Shown here piece after piece: positions 1-9,459 of a stretch of DNA of 64,000 nucleotides. Source of the stretch: Methanocella arvoryzae MRE50 (GTDB taxonomy: Archaea > Halobacteriota > Methanocellia > Methanocellales > Methanocellaceae); assembly GCF_000063445.1 (NCBI RefSeq), contig NC_009464.1:1054001-1118000 (forward strand), read 5' to 3'. The notes below the pieces were generated by a model. The model made no database searches. It was not told where the DNA came from and saw only the letters and a program-made list of their open reading frames with translations. How positions within the stretch are numbered: position 1 is the first letter of the stretch; every line of letters starts with the position of its first letter. The position numbers were made by a program, and so were the translations under genes.

Positions 1-1341
1 CTCGGGAGAGATGTTCTTGTCGTACCAGTCTTTCAGACTGTCCTGGTACAGCGAGTACGAGTTAAGCCAGTTGATCGACGGGAAGTGTCTTCTCTGCGCC
101 AGCTTGGCGTCGAGTGCCCAGAAGACCTTGACGATACGCAGGGTGTTCTGCGTGACAGGCTCAGAAATGTCTCCGCCTGCGGGGCTGACTGCGCCGATGA
201 CGGTGACGCTGCCTTCCTTGCCGATCGGGGTGATGACACGGCCTGCCCTCTCGTAGAACTCGGAAAGCCTGGCTGCGAGGTACGCGGGGTAGCCTTCTTC
301 ACCGGGCATCTCTTCGAGACGGGACGAGATTTCTCTCATGGCTTCTGCCCACCTGGAGGTGGAGTCTGCCATCAGGGAGACACCGTAGCCCATGTCTCTG
401 TAGTATTCCGCGATGGTGATACCAGTGTAGCAGGATGCTTCTCTTGCTGCCACAGGCATGTTGGACGTGTTAGCGATAAGGACAGTCCTGTCCATGAGCG
501 GGTTGCCGGTCTTCGGGTCGGTGAGGTGCGGGAATTCGGCCAGCACTTCAGTCATCTCGTTGCCACGTTCGCCGCAGCCGATGTAGACGACGATCTCTGC
601 GTCAGACCACTTTGCCAGCTGCTGCTGAGTCACAGTCTTGCCGCTGCCGAAGGGGCCGGGGATAGCCGCTGTGCCGCCCTTGGCGATCGGGAACAGGCCG
701 TCGAGCACTCTCTGACCGGTAATAAGGGGGATGTCCGGCCTGAGCTTCTCGACGTAGGGCCTCGGTACACGGACGGGCCACTTGTGCATGAGCTTGAGCT
801 CGGTGCCGTTCTCGAGGTGTCCGATGACGTCCTCAACGGTGAACTCGCCCTCTTTGATGTCCTTGATGGTTGTTTCACCCACGTTGGGGGGTACCATGAT
901 CTTGTGAACGATAGTCTTGGTCTCCTGGACAGTACCGATGACGATGCCGCCCTTGACCTTGTCGCCAGCCTTGACGACCGGTACGAACTTCCACTTCTTG
1001 GTCCTGGAAAGGCCGGGAGCTGAAACTCCTCTCGTGATGAAGTTGCCCATCTTTTCCTTGAGGACCTCGAGGGGCCTCTGGATACCATCATAGATCGAGG
1101 TCAGCAGACCCGGACCCAGCTCTACGGATAAGGGCATGCCAGTGTTCTCCACAGGCTCGCCGGGCCTGACACCGGATGTATCCTCGTACACCTGGATGAT
1201 GGCCTTATCGTTGTCGATTTCGATGACCTCGCCCATCAGGCCCTCGTTGCCGACCTTCACCACGTCGTACATACGGGCGTTAAGGCCGACTGCGGTCACC
1301 ACCGGACCGGCAACCCGGTAAATTGTTCCTTGTTGGCTCAC
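1..1341 (-). CDS. atpA: A-type ATP synthase subunit A, 3' part cut off by window edge
   Basis: Catalytic subunit of the archaeal A1Ao ATP synthase, which makes ATP at the cytoplasmic face of the membrane from the ion gradient built by methanogenesis. The 447 codons present start with GTG at 1341 ([12 protein letters not shown]) behind an AGGTG ribosome-binding site. The P-loop GPFGSGKT lies at about residue 229, followed by the [13 protein letters not shown] segment typical of V/A-type catalytic subunits. The long insertion domain between the N-terminal barrel and the P-loop fits subunit A rather than B. The frame is open to base 1, so roughly the last quarter is missing. It is the last visible gene of the atpH-I-K-E-C-F-A operon, 49 bases after atpF; atpB and atpD would be expected to the left. 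Confidence 0.97.
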   Translation of the reverse strand, partial: MSQQGTIYRVAGPVVTAVGLNARMYDVVKVGNEGLMGEVIEIDNDKAIIQVYEDTSGVRPGEPVENTGMPLSVELGPGLLTSIYDGIQRPLEVLKEKMGNFITRGVSAPGLSRTKKWKFVPVVKAGDKVKGGIVIGTVQETKTIVHKIMVPPNVGETTIKDIKEGEFTVEDVIGHLENGTELKLMHKWPVRVPRPYVEKLRPDIPLITGQRVLDGLFPIAKGGTAAIPGPFGSGKTVTQQQLAKWSDAEIVVYIGCGERGNEMTEVLAEFPHLTDPKTGNPLMDRTVLIANTSNMPVAAREASCYTGITIAEYYRDMGYGVSLMADSTSRWAEAMREISSRLEEMPGEEGYPAYLAARLSEFYERAGRVITPIGKEGSVTVIGAVSPAGGDISEPVTQNTLRIVKVFWALDAKLAQRRHFPSINWLNSYSLYQDSLKDWYDKNISPE

Positions 1342-1390
1342 AGTTAACACCTTTGTTTAACAGATTACATTCAACTGCAGGTTTGATCGC

Positions 1391-1690
1391 TTACTTCCAC
1401 AGGTCTACACCGATGGCGCGCTTGATCTTGTCCCTCAACCCTGCATCTTCTTTACTTCCGATCGCGATGAACGTCGGCTCTACAGATTCGTCGATGACCT
1501 TCTGGAGACCCGGAGAGATATGTTTGAGGTCGTCCGAGTGCAAGACGATGATACCCAGGTTCCTGTCAGTCAGGCACTCCCGGATTTTGCTCTCGAGATC
1601 CTTGTCATTTTTGACTTCGTAGGTCTTGTGGATTCCGGCCAGCCTGAAACCGACCACGAATTCACTTTTCCCAACAACTGCGATTTCCAT
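1391..1690 (-). CDS. atpF: A-type ATP synthase subunit F
   Basis: Small central-stalk subunit of the A1 sector (99 aa), which sits on the rotor with subunit D. The start MEIAVVGKSEFVVGFRLAG is the usual glycine-rich N-terminus of the V/A-type F subunit, and a later stretch (GIIVLHSDDL) matches the second strand of its Rossmann-like fold. Length is normal for the family. The ATG at 1690 shares a base with the atpC stop, so the two are translationally coupled. Fourth from last gene positions in the operon (C-F-A) match the Methanosarcina-type order. Confidence 0.95.
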   Translation of the reverse strand: MEIAVVGKSEFVVGFRLAGIHKTYEVKNDKDLESKIRECLTDRNLGIIVLHSDDLKHISPGLQKVIDESVEPTFIAIGSKEDAGLRDKIKRAIGVDLWK

Positions 1691-2754
1691 CAGATCACCA
1701 GCTGGTTTCTAATGACCTCATTGCTGAGGTTCACTTCCTTGCCACGGGCAATAGTGCGGATGTTGTTGACCTCGACCTGCTTTCTGACAGTGTATCCCAG
1801 AATCGGCAAAATCGACAGGGGATATGCGTGCGAAATTTTATCCGCATAGCTGATGTCAGCCCGGGTGAGGGCCACTTCGATAGCGTTCAGAGACCCGGTC
1901 GCACGGTAGTTTTCGACAGCCTCGGCCAGGTCAGGCCAGTAGGGAGTATCCTTGACCAGGTTCACGAACTCGTCGAAGCTCGGCGCCTGGGCAAGCTTTC
2001 TCATTTCGTCTGCCTTGAGCTTGCCACCTGGCACGATGTAGTCCATGATCTTCTCGTGCTCGAGACCCTGCCTCTTCAGCCTGAAGAGCGTCCGGAGGTT
2101 CGTGATATCGACTTCTCTCCTGACAAAAGTCATCATAAGCTCGTCCGCACTGGTACCCGCAAGCTTGATAGAAAGCAGGTATGCATAATATGCTTTGTCC
2201 AGGTTGTTTTCGAGCCGGGAGAGGGTATGAGTCCTGTTGAACTCTTCCAGCGAACTGGAGAGAGGCTTGTAGAACCGGGTTCCGTTCAGTCCTTCGATTA
2301 CATCCGGTATGCTGCCTTTGTGGATCAGGTCAACCAGGGTCGACATGCGCAGCTCGCCCGCAGGCACGAAGGTTTCCTTAATCTCATCCTCTGAGGCGCC
2401 GTAATTCTTACCTCTCAGGATCGACTTGATATTCCAGACATCCCACTTCATGAGATAGGCACCCAGGAGAATCTTCATTTCGCCCTGACAGAAGTCGAGG
2501 ACTTCGTTCATCTCCCTTGCCATGTTGAGGTTCAGCGCGTACTCCAGCAGATCGATGCCGGAGTATTTGTTTGCCAGCTCGTCGATCTCCTTTTTGTACC
2601 TGCTCTCCTCGATGAACCTGCTTATTTCAGGTAGATCCATCTGCAAGAGCTTGAGGTAGGTCTCCTTCGGGTACAGGAACGATTTCCTCGTCTTGACCCT
2701 TGCGCTTGCATATGCGTAGTTGCCCATTGCACGTCGCCCTATCATGGATTTCAC
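1690..2754 (-). CDS. atpC: A-type ATP synthase subunit C
   Basis: Subunit C (354 aa, the V-ATPase subunit d homologue) is the socket that joins the central stalk to the membrane rotor ring. The protein is almost wholly helical, without membrane segments. It carries the typical N-terminus (MGNYAYASARVKTRKSFL), several acidic helices, and the ILPILGYTVRKQVEVNNIR block near the C-terminus, where conserved arginines occur in this family. The chosen GTG start at 2754 overlaps the atpE stop codon (GTGA). An ATG ten codons further in is an alternative, because the first nine residues are not obviously conserved. Confidence 0.93.
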   Translation of the reverse strand: MKSMIGRRAMGNYAYASARVKTRKSFLYPKETYLKLLQMDLPEISRFIEESRYKKEIDELANKYSGIDLLEYALNLNMAREMNEVLDFCQGEMKILLGAYLMKWDVWNIKSILRGKNYGASEDEIKETFVPAGELRMSTLVDLIHKGSIPDVIEGLNGTRFYKPLSSSLEEFNRTHTLSRLENNLDKAYYAYLLSIKLAGTSADELMMTFVRREVDITNLRTLFRLKRQGLEHEKIMDYIVPGGKLKADEMRKLAQAPSFDEFVNLVKDTPYWPDLAEAVENYRATGSLNAIEVALTRADISYADKISHAYPLSILPILGYTVRKQVEVNNIRTIARGKEVNLSNEVIRNQLVI

Positions 2755-3311
2755 CTGCTGCCAAACAATATGTCAGAAACGGGCTTCATCGAGGACGTCC
2801 AGACATCCTCCAGGATAGAGTCAAAGGTATAGTCGAGGTTGACGCTGCCGTCAACGCTGGTGACCACGATTCCGCCGATGCACTTGACGTTGCCGCCGTA
2901 CTCGTACCCGGAGTCCTTGACCAGGTCCGCGTCAGCTGCGTTCGTAAAGATCTTGCCCTGCGGAATGTCTTTCTTCGCCAGCTTGACCAGCTTCTGGAGC
3001 AGGTCGGCCTTCTTCTCACGGGGAAGGGTTGAGAGCTGCCTGACAAACGCTTCGTGCGTTTCGGCAAGCACATCCTTCTCGGAGTTAAGCTTGGCCTTCT
3101 TCACGTCAAGCTTGGCGCTGGAAAGTTCCCTCTGCCTCATCTTGGATATGGCCTGTTCTGCCCTGGCGTTCTCGGCTGCGATAATCTGCTTAGCCTCCGC
3201 CTCTGCCGACTTCTTGATCTCGGCAGCTTCGGCAGCGGCTTTCGCGGTGATATCCCTGCTGTCCGCCTCAGCCTTATCCATGATGTCCTTTACAACTTTG
3301 TCCAGTCCCAT
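2751..3311 (-). CDS. atpE: A-type ATP synthase subunit E
   Basis: Peripheral-stalk (stator) subunit E, 186 aa. The first 100 residues are a charged, alanine-rich helix (AAAEAAEIKKSAEAEAKQI) that pairs with subunit H as a right-handed coiled coil. The C-terminal half is globular, with the typical KCIGGIVVTSVDGSVNLDYT segment and a terminal helix. The length is normal. It follows atpK after 26 bases and ends inside the start of atpC. Confidence 0.93.
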   Translation of the reverse strand: MGLDKVVKDIMDKAEADSRDITAKAAAEAAEIKKSAEAEAKQIIAAENARAEQAISKMRQRELSSAKLDVKKAKLNSEKDVLAETHEAFVRQLSTLPREKKADLLQKLVKLAKKDIPQGKIFTNAADADLVKDSGYEYGGNVKCIGGIVVTSVDGSVNLDYTFDSILEDVWTSSMKPVSDILFGSR

Positions 3312-3337
3312 TGTCGGTTCACCTTAACAAAGTGTAT

Positions 3338-3550
3338 TTACATGAACATCAGCAGGATGGCAAAGACCAGACCGAAGATGACGATGGTTTCCGGCAGTGC
3401 GATGAAGAAGACACCCATACCGAGGAACGAGCGGTCCTCAGCGACAGCGCCTACTACACCAGCACCAATGGGACCCTGGGACATACCAGTGCCGATACCA
3501 GCTAATCCGACTGCTAATCCTACGCCAATTGCAACTAATCCATCAACCAT
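3338..3550 (-). CDS. atpK: A-type ATP synthase subunit K (rotor ring proteolipid)
   Basis: Membrane rotor subunit (c/K), 70 aa, one hairpin of two transmembrane helices. Helix 1 is glycine-rich (GVGLAVGLAGIGTGMSQGPIG). Helix 2 carries the ion-binding carboxylate in FFIALPETIVIFGL (Glu54). A glutamine in helix 1 (Gln25) sits where Na+-coordinating rings often have one, so Na+ use is possible but cannot be settled from sequence alone. It is a single-hairpin form with one carboxylate per subunit, as in Methanosarcina and unlike some methanogens with fused hairpins. Three bases separate it from atpI. Confidence 0.95.
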   Translation of the reverse strand: MVDGLVAIGVGLAVGLAGIGTGMSQGPIGAGVVGAVAEDRSFLGMGVFFIALPETIVIFGLVFAILLMFM

Positions 3551-3553
3551 GTT

Positions 3554-5617
3554 TTAGTCCTCCGTGTATATTCTGTTGTATCCAAATGGATTGTAAATTC
3601 TGCCCCCGCTCTTGTAGAATTTTTGGAAAAACTCTACGAAGTGCAACCTGAGAGACTGGATGAAGGGGGCGTACATAGCCAGTACCAGGTTTACGAGGTG
3701 TCCCACAAGGAACACGATAATTGCTCCAATCATTCCTATTGCGCCTGCATCCGCCAGCATCATGCTGATGGTGTTGATCGCGAACGCGATACCGACAGAG
3801 GACAGGCCTACTGCCAGTAGACGAGTGTAGGAGAGTACGTTGCTTAATAGAGAGGTTATCTCTATGAGACCCATCGGGCCTTCGCCCATCAGGACCATGA
3901 TAATGCCCAGCAGGAACAGGACCGCTCCGATTAAGAACAGCGGGTCGAACGGTGTGAACGTGCCCAGCGTCTGCGTCAGCGCCAGCGGGAACACATACCA
4001 TACGATCGAGACGCCGCCCATCAGCACGCAAGCCCAGCTTACCTTGTGGAGAATAGCGGTCTTGAGGCCGTGCTGCCTGAGCTCGTTCCAGAAGCCGAGG
4101 GCATAGCCCAGCATAATCTGAGCGACACCGATGATGCAAGTAAACACCAGCAGGTCCTTAATGCCGAACACATATACGCCGTCATGTGGTCCGCCTGCCT
4201 GCATCCTTTCTAAGGGCAGCGAGAACGGGCCGATGGGGCCGATGGTGATCGAGTGGGGGTACAGGCTCGAGAGCGAGACCAGCCCGAGTATGCCGCCATG
4301 GCCGTCTTCTATAGGCTCTGCTATCGCGAAGCCCAGGAACTCTCCGAACAATATTCCGAAGAAGATCGAGGAGATCGCGCATACGATCATGACTTTGATC
4401 AGGATCTGCAGGTTAGCGGATTTCAGGACAGACCTGAGTGCAAACATCAGGATCAGGATCAGCAGACCATAGCCTATGTCGCCTACGATAAACCCGTAGA
4501 ACAGCGGGAAGACGATGGCGAAGATCATCGTGGGGTCGATTTCGTTATACTTCGGCCTGCCATACGCATCGATGACGTTCTGGATCGGGCTCACGATCTT
4601 GGGATTGTTATACTTGACCGGAGCATCGATCTCGTGGTGGTCATCGTGGCTGTCAATTGCCGTGCCGGGCGCATTCTTCTCGTAGTGCCCGGGCTTCGGT
4701 TCGATCTTCGTGACGTAGACCCTGCCGTCGGCAGCCTTGTCGACCGTCGACTGGAGCCTCTCGAAGTCGTCCCTCGGAACCCAGCCTTCCACGACAAAAG
4801 TGCTCTCGGAAGTCGCGAACCTGATCGGAGCTTCGGCCTTCTGCGTGTCTATGCTGAGCAGCTCTTCCGCGGAGACGATGAACTGGGCGTACTTCTTGTT
4901 CAGGTCAGCCAGCTCGCCAGTAACCTTTTCGAGCTTCGACTCGGCCTGAGCTTTCCCGTCCTCGATGCGCTTCCGGATGGCTGCGGGCTCGCCACTTTCC
5001 CTGAGCTGCTCGATCTCGACGAAGTTGCTCTTGAGGAGCGCTTCCGAAACCTTGCCAGCGTCGTCCTTCGGGACGAACAGGGCTATGACGTTACCCTTTC
5101 CATAGGGTGCGGAAAATAGTTCATAATTAGTAGTGATGCCCTTGACGACGTTCTCGATGCCTTCGCTGGCAGTGCCGGTAAAGACTGTGACAGACTCGTA
5201 ACCGGATAGCAGCTCTAAAGGTAAGCCGAGAGCTTCGTACGGCTTCAGGACCTCGGACTTGTGCTCGAGATCTTTCAGCTCTGACTCAAGCGCATTCTTC
5301 TCATTCGTCTTTTTAGTGACGGTCTCTTCGAGCGACCCGAGGTTGGCCTCGAGCTCCTGTAGTACTTTGCTCTTCTTTGCCTTAGAAGGGGTACCCTCTT
5401 TCGTGCCGAGGTAGCTCTTGATCGAGCGGAGCTTCAGCAGCTTCTCAGAGAGCGGAGTTGCAGACTTCAGGGGCTTGCCTAGTTGAAAGTACTCGTCTTC
5501 CGCTACGTAGTCTTCCACGTGCAGCAGGTTCAGGTCGTGCAGCGCGTTGATCGTGGGCTCCATTACGTCCTTGGTACCGACGATGAGGACTCTATCCATT
5601 CTGTGAGGCTCTAACAT
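3554..5617 (-). CDS. atpI: A-type ATP synthase subunit I (stator a-subunit)
   Basis: Large membrane stator subunit (687 aa), equivalent to V-ATPase subunit a, forming the ion half-channels beside the K ring. Residues 1-340 are cytoplasmic and largely coiled coil (the LEANLGSLEETVTKKTNEKN region); the rest holds about seven to eight transmembrane helices. Family signatures include the NPKIVSPIQNVIDAYGRP block before the first helix, PTMIFAIVFPLFYGFIVGD, and the LLSNVLSYTRLLAVGLSS helix, whose arginine is essential for ion translocation in homologues. The start lies inside atpH (26-base overlap). MDRVLIVG six codons in is an alternative start. Confidence 0.95.
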   Translation of the reverse strand: MLEPHRMDRVLIVGTKDVMEPTINALHDLNLLHVEDYVAEDEYFQLGKPLKSATPLSEKLLKLRSIKSYLGTKEGTPSKAKKSKVLQELEANLGSLEETVTKKTNEKNALESELKDLEHKSEVLKPYEALGLPLELLSGYESVTVFTGTASEGIENVVKGITTNYELFSAPYGKGNVIALFVPKDDAGKVSEALLKSNFVEIEQLRESGEPAAIRKRIEDGKAQAESKLEKVTGELADLNKKYAQFIVSAEELLSIDTQKAEAPIRFATSESTFVVEGWVPRDDFERLQSTVDKAADGRVYVTKIEPKPGHYEKNAPGTAIDSHDDHHEIDAPVKYNNPKIVSPIQNVIDAYGRPKYNEIDPTMIFAIVFPLFYGFIVGDIGYGLLILILMFALRSVLKSANLQILIKVMIVCAISSIFFGILFGEFLGFAIAEPIEDGHGGILGLVSLSSLYPHSITIGPIGPFSLPLERMQAGGPHDGVYVFGIKDLLVFTCIIGVAQIMLGYALGFWNELRQHGLKTAILHKVSWACVLMGGVSIVWYVFPLALTQTLGTFTPFDPLFLIGAVLFLLGIIMVLMGEGPMGLIEITSLLSNVLSYTRLLAVGLSSVGIAFAINTISMMLADAGAIGMIGAIIVFLVGHLVNLVLAMYAPFIQSLRLHFVEFFQKFYKSGGRIYNPFGYNRIYTED

Positions 5618-5936
5618 CGACGTACCTCTCGAATTCTTTTATCAGACTGTCAGTTGCAGCGCTCACATTTTTCGCCGCCGACGCCTTCAGCGCGGCAGCG
5701 CTCTTTTCGCCTTCAGCCCGCATCGCCTTGGATTCCGTGCTGATCTCGGCTGCCGCCTTGTCGATTTTCGACTGGGCTTCAGCCGCTGCCTTTACCCGGG
5801 CATTTTCGAGGATAGCCGAGGCTTCCTTACGAGCGTTAGCGATCGTCTGCCTGGCCTCTTCCTCGGCCTTTGCGCGACGTCCCCTCGCCTGCTCCTCGGC
5901 TGTCTTTAACTGGGTCAGTATTTCAGCCTTTGACAT
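5592..5936 (-). CDS. atpH: A-type ATP synthase subunit H
   Basis: Peripheral-stalk partner of subunit E, 114 aa and a single long alanine/glutamate-rich helix (AEEEARQTIANARKEASAIL). This is the first gene of the operon. The frame stays open upstream, but the ATG at 5936 (MSKAEILTQL) is chosen because the upstream residues are hydrophobic and unlike the family, while this start gives the usual length of about 105-115 aa. The 3' end overlaps the atpI start. Confidence 0.9.
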   Translation of the reverse strand: MSKAEILTQLKTAEEQARGRRAKAEEEARQTIANARKEASAILENARVKAAAEAQSKIDKAAAEISTESKAMRAEGEKSAAALKASAAKNVSAATDSLIKEFERYVDVRASQNG

Positions 5937-6071
5937 ACAATTCCCCTGAATAGCATCATCTTTGTAGATAGCTGTCATTAGATGTACGGCTTCGTTCTTA
6001 AAGCTTTTTATTACCGTAGAATAATATGCGATGTTGATTATAATAAGTGAAAAAAACTCCTGCACAGGTAT

Positions 6072-6090
6072 TGTAGTAAGATGTACTACA
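6072..6090. promoter_or_regulatory. Dyad in the ATP synthase upstream region
   Basis: TGTAGTA and TACTACA form a perfect 7-base inverted repeat with a 5-base spacer, 136 bases before the atpH start in a roughly 390-base AT-rich gap (5937-6324). An A/T-rich TATA-like stretch, read on the minus strand around 6030-6042, could be the promoter, which would place the dyad just upstream of it. An operator role is inference only. Confidence 0.3.
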
Positions 6091-6324
6091 GGAGTGAGGA
6101 TAGACCTGACATACATGCGAAATATTATCATGAAATTAAAATAGAAAGTTACATCAGGATTATGCAGACGATTGAGTATCTGATACGTACCGGCCGGATC
6201 CTGGAGGGTAAATGTCCGGAGGATTGAAGGCGACAAAAGTAAAACTATTGTGAGACGAGAAGAAAAAATTACCCTTGAAAATATCGATGCGGCCCCTTAC
6301 GGGGCCTCGATAGAAATAAGAAAG

Positions 6325-6519
6325 TTATTTCTTAGATCTGGCCTTCACGCCGAGCACATTCTTCTTAGCCCTGGCTAAGACGCGGCGCACAAAGCCCTTG
6401 GAATCATAACGCTGTGAGGGGCCCGGCTTGTTAGCAGCAGAGTCGCCCTTGGGGACGAGCCTCATCTGGCCCTTCCTACCACGGATCTGGACCCATTCAA
6501 CGCTTCCAGTCTTTCCCAT
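6325..6519 (-). CDS. Small basic protein, probable DUF5350 family
   Basis: A 64-aa, lysine/arginine-rich protein beginning MGKTGSVEWVQIRGRKGQMR and ending in a basic tail (KKNVLGVKARSKK). From memory, the N-terminal sequence matches a short conserved methanogen family (DUF5350) of unknown function. The charge suggests nucleic-acid or ribosome binding, but this is inference. It has no cysteine, signal peptide or membrane segment. It lies alone on the minus strand between the ATP synthase operon and a DHH phosphoesterase gene. Confidence 0.75.
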   Translation of the reverse strand: MGKTGSVEWVQIRGRKGQMRLVPKGDSAANKPGPSQRYDSKGFVRRVLARAKKNVLGVKARSKK

Positions 6520-6570
6520 GCAGAATCACCGCCTTGCAAATAGTGTCTTCCAGTATTAAAATGTTACGGC

Positions 6571-6590
6571 AAAGAAAAAGGGGGGTGCCC
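6571..6590 (-). terminator. T-run terminator after DHH gene
   Basis: Directly after the DHH stop codon, the minus strand reads a C-rich stretch and then TTTTTCTTT, the oligo-T signal used by archaeal RNA polymerase. Confidence 0.45.
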
Positions 6591-7541
6591 TCAGGCACTC
6601 AGCTCTTCTCCGATGGCGTCGTCGAGGTCCAGCAGGAACTCTTTGAAGTTTCCGGCCGGTATCCGGCCGCCGGCTGCGAGCGGGTGGCCGCCGGCGTTGC
6701 CGCCGTATCTGGAGGCGATGCTGCTCACGAGGGGGTTCAGGTTGATCCGCCCTATCGCCCGCAGGCTGAAGTCGTAGACGTCCCGGTGGTCCCGGTACTC
6801 TGCAGACATGCCCACAGGAGTGCCGCCGTAGACCCGGGCATAGATCGCCGCCTTGGACATGCAGGCGTTCTGGTCCAGGACATAGGCCAGATTGCGCATC
6901 CTGATCACGTCTTTCGATACGTTCAGCCTCAGCTCATTCTCGAGAGCGGAAGCCCGGATGGCGTTCTTAGCAAGGTCGGGTATATCGGAAGGCTGTACGT
7001 TTTTGGCCAGCTGCATGACGAGGTAGCGTTTCCAGTCGTAGTCACGCCTGCCGATCTCTATACCCTGTGACAGAGTGCCGGCCTGGTAGTACAGGCTGCG
7101 CTTGTCCCAGTTCTGCACCATATTATAGATGCTGAGAGAATCGTCCCGGTAGTCCCCGATGGCCCCGTAGAGGGCTACCCGGCTCATGTCCGGGGACAGG
7201 AGTTCCTTGAAGTGCCGGAAGGCCATCTCGGAGGCGCTTGAGGCAGTATTGTTGATCATCCAGTCCGCGGAGAAGCCTTCGGGGAGAGGATGGTGATCGA
7301 GGTAGATCACTTTGGTTTCGGCGGCGAGCCTGTCGATGCGGTCCTTGAGGCGGGCGCCGGTCGAGATGTTGACGGCGATGTCGGTGATGACTGCCTGGTC
7401 GAAGCCGACGGCGTTCTCGATGTCGGCCAGGATCGAGACAGCGTTGGTAAAGTAGACTGGAGAGTCGGGGAAAGCGGCAAGGGCCAGGGCGCCTGCGCAA
7501 ATACCGTCGCTGTCTGCGTGGGTGAAAATGATCGTCCTCAT
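6591..7541 (-). CDS. DHH/DHHA1 family phosphoesterase
   Basis: Predicted soluble phosphodiesterase of the DHH superfamily (RecJ, NrnA and archaeal RecJ-like relatives); substrates in the family are single-stranded DNA/RNA ends, oligoribonucleotides or cyclic dinucleotides. Visible motifs are THADSDG near the N-terminus, a TDIAV aspartate motif, LDHHPLP at residues 81-87, and the C-terminal DHHA1 glycine loop GGNAGGHPLAAGG. About 316 aa, the size of the short two-domain forms. An in-frame GTG lies three codons upstream (7550), but the ATG at 7541 has AGGTG six bases before it. The genome also encodes a diadenylate cyclase (37397), so a cyclic-dinucleotide substrate is possible but unproven. 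Confidence 0.85.
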   Translation of the reverse strand: MRTIIFTHADSDGICAGALALAAFPDSPVYFTNAVSILADIENAVGFDQAVITDIAVNISTGARLKDRIDRLAAETKVIYLDHHPLPEGFSADWMINNTASSASEMAFRHFKELLSPDMSRVALYGAIGDYRDDSLSIYNMVQNWDKRSLYYQAGTLSQGIEIGRRDYDWKRYLVMQLAKNVQPSDIPDLAKNAIRASALENELRLNVSKDVIRMRNLAYVLDQNACMSKAAIYARVYGGTPVGMSAEYRDHRDVYDFSLRAIGRINLNPLVSSIASRYGGNAGGHPLAAGGRIPAGNFKEFLLDLDDAIGEELSA

Positions 7542-7729
7542 ACGTGACACCTGCAGTATATACTTATAATAGGATAGAGCCGGGGGTTCAAATAGCCTCT
7601 GATACGTGAGGGATAGGATACGGCCTCACAGACAGTATGATCGCTGCCGCCACCTGCCGTCAACTTAACCACCCCTTTTCATCAGGTTTGACGGCGGGAT
7701 AAATGAAATAAGTTTATTTCCTAAATGTA

Positions 7730-7738
7730 CTTATATAA
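7730..7738 (+). promoter_or_regulatory. TATA box for aIF2 gamma operon
   Basis: CTTATATAA in an AT-rich stretch implies transcription from about 7760. That leaves a leader of roughly 65 bases with a GGAGG site at 7812-7816 before the TTG start. Confidence 0.6.
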
Positions 7739-7825
7739 GAAGTGATACTAAGTCGTTAGAACATCGCGAAGAGTGATATATACAGATTTCATCTTATACA
7801 TTCTTTCTTCCGGAGGATACCAGAT

Positions 7826-9052
7826 TTGTCACAGCCTGTTGTTAACATCGGTATGGTGGGCCACGTAGACCACGGCAAAACCACCCTGGTCAGCGCTCTC
7901 TCCGGCGTGTGGAGCGACACGCACAGCGAGGAGTTAAAGCGAGGAATCTCGATCCGCCTCGGCTACGCCGACTGTACTTTTTACAAGTGCAAGAACTGCA
8001 ATGAGCCGGAGTGCTACTGCACTACTTCTAAGTGCCCTACTTGTGGCGGGGATACTGAGGAGATCAGGACTATTTCATTCGTAGACTCTCCGGGCCACGA
8101 AACGCTCATGGCGACGATGCTCTCGGGCGCCGCCATCATGGACGGCGCGGTCCTCGTGATAGCGGCTAACGAGCCCTGTCCCCAGCCCCAGACCAAAGAG
8201 CACCTGATGGCGCTGGACATCATAGGGATCAAGAACGTCGTCATCGCCCAGAACAAGATCGACATCGTATCGCGCGAAGACGCGCTCAAGCACTATAATC
8301 AGATCAAAGCATTCGTCAAGGGCACGGTGGCAGAGAATGCCCCGATCGTCCCGATATCCGCCCAGCAGAAGGTCAACATCGACGTGCTCATCAAGACCAT
8401 CGAGGAGAAGATCCCCACCCCGAAGCACGACCTGGATAAGCCCGTCACCATGTTCGTGGCCAGGTCCTTCGACGTCAACCGTCCGGGCACGACTCCGGCT
8501 AAGCTGAGCGGCGGCGTCATCGGCGGCACGATCTCTCACGGAAAGCTCGCCGTCAAAGACGAGATCGAGATCCGCCCCGGCAGAAGGGTCGAGTCCGAAA
8601 ACAGGGAAAGCTGGGTCCCGATCACGACCACAGTCACCAGGCTGATCTATGGCGGCGAAGCCGTAGACATAGCCACGCCAGGCGGCCTGCTCGCAGTAGG
8701 CACCAAGCTGGACCCCGCCATGACCAAGAGCGACGGCATGGCAGGCCAGGTCGTCGGCAAGCCCGGCACACTTCCTCCGGTATGGCAAAAATTCGTCATG
8801 AAGACGCAGCTGCTCGATCGGGTGGTCGGCGTCAGCGAAGACGAGAAAGTCAAGCCCATCGCCACGAGCGAGCCGCTGATGCTCAGCGTAGGCACCTCGA
8901 TGACGATCGGCGTGGTCACCTCCGCCAGGAAGGACGAGGCCGAAGTCAAGCTCAAGCGCCCTGTCTGCGCTGAAGTCGGCTCCAGGATCGCCATCAGCCG
9001 CCGCATAGGCGCCCGCTGGAGACTGATCGGCGTGGGAGAACTGATCGGTTGA
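7826..9052 (+). CDS. eif2g: Translation initiation factor aIF2 subunit gamma
   Basis: GTPase core of the heterotrimeric factor that brings initiator Met-tRNA to the small ribosomal subunit. The 408 aa contain G1 GHVDHGKT at the N-terminus, G3 DSPGH, G4 NKID, and the four-cysteine knuckle typical of aIF2 gamma ([11 protein letters not shown]... CPTCGG). Two beta-barrel domains follow. The start is TTG at 7826 with GGAGG ten bases upstream; no nearby ATG keeps the conserved [12 protein letters not shown] near the N-terminus. Its stop overlaps the start of the PIN gene. The beta subunit gene lies separately at 29199. Confidence 0.97.
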   Translation: MSQPVVNIGMVGHVDHGKTTLVSALSGVWSDTHSEELKRGISIRLGYADCTFYKCKNCNEPECYCTTSKCPTCGGDTEEIRTISFVDSPGHETLMATMLSGAAIMDGAVLVIAANEPCPQPQTKEHLMALDIIGIKNVVIAQNKIDIVSREDALKHYNQIKAFVKGTVAENAPIVPISAQQKVNIDVLIKTIEEKIPTPKHDLDKPVTMFVARSFDVNRPGTTPAKLSGGVIGGTISHGKLAVKDEIEIRPGRRVESENRESWVPITTTVTRLIYGGEAVDIATPGGLLAVGTKLDPAMTKSDGMAGQVVGKPGTLPPVWQKFVMKTQLLDRVVGVSEDEKVKPIATSEPLMLSVGTSMTIGVVTSARKDEAEVKLKRPVCAEVGSRIAISRRIGARWRLIGVGELIG

Positions 9053-9414
9053 AGGTGCTGATCGACACCAACGGGCTCATGGTCCCCGGACAGCACGGCA
9101 TCGACGTGTTCGACGAGCTGCGCCGGCTGGGCTACGACGAGTTCCTGGTGCCGTCGGCCGTGAAAGAGGAAGTTGAAGCGCTGAAGCAAAAGGTCAGAGG
9201 AAAAGATCGCCTGGCGCTTTCGATCGCATCCGGCCTCCTGGACCGGTGCTCCGTCATCGAGGCGCCCGGCAGCGCTGACGACGTCCTGATCGCGCTCGGG
9301 AAGCGCCTGGAGGCCCCCGTATTCACCAATGACGTGATCCTCCGCAAGCGCCTGAAAGCAGAAGGCGTGAGAAGTATCTTCATGCGATCCCGGCACAAGC
9401 TGGAAATGGACTAA
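9049..9414 (+). CDS. PIN-domain protein (VapC9/Fcf1-like)
   Basis: Predicted small ribonuclease of 121 aa. The PIN fold shows as the first acidic motif in [10 protein letters not shown], a central glutamate in [13 protein letters not shown], and late acidic residues in SADDVL and [12 protein letters not shown], which together would bind Mg2+/Mn2+. The TTG start at 9049 overlaps the TGA of aIF2 gamma. In archaea this stand-alone PIN protein is often found beside aIF2 gamma and rpo7, which suggests rRNA processing or ribosome quality control rather than toxin action. No antitoxin-like gene adjoins it. Confidence 0.88.
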   Translation: MKVLIDTNGLMVPGQHGIDVFDELRRLGYDEFLVPSAVKEEVEALKQKVRGKDRLALSIASGLLDRCSVIEAPGSADDVLIALGKRLEAPVFTNDVILRKRLKAEGVRSIFMRSRHKLEMD

Positions 9415-9459
9415 CTAGATCGTTATCATCAGTAATTATCACATGGATGGGATTATAGT

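Noticed and set aside
85-1023. Plus-strand open frame of 312 codons over atpA
   Set aside because: It lies opposite the clearly conserved ATP synthase subunit A and has no recognisable domain or ribosome-binding site.
7581-7600. tRNA T-arm (GGGGTTCAAAT)
   Set aside because: The bases on either side do not pair into a 5-base stem, and no acceptor stem or anticodon arm is found around it.
9049-9414. Toxin of a VapBC toxin-antitoxin pair
   Set aside because: There is no antitoxin gene; the PIN protein overlaps aIF2 gamma in a housekeeping neighbourhood.
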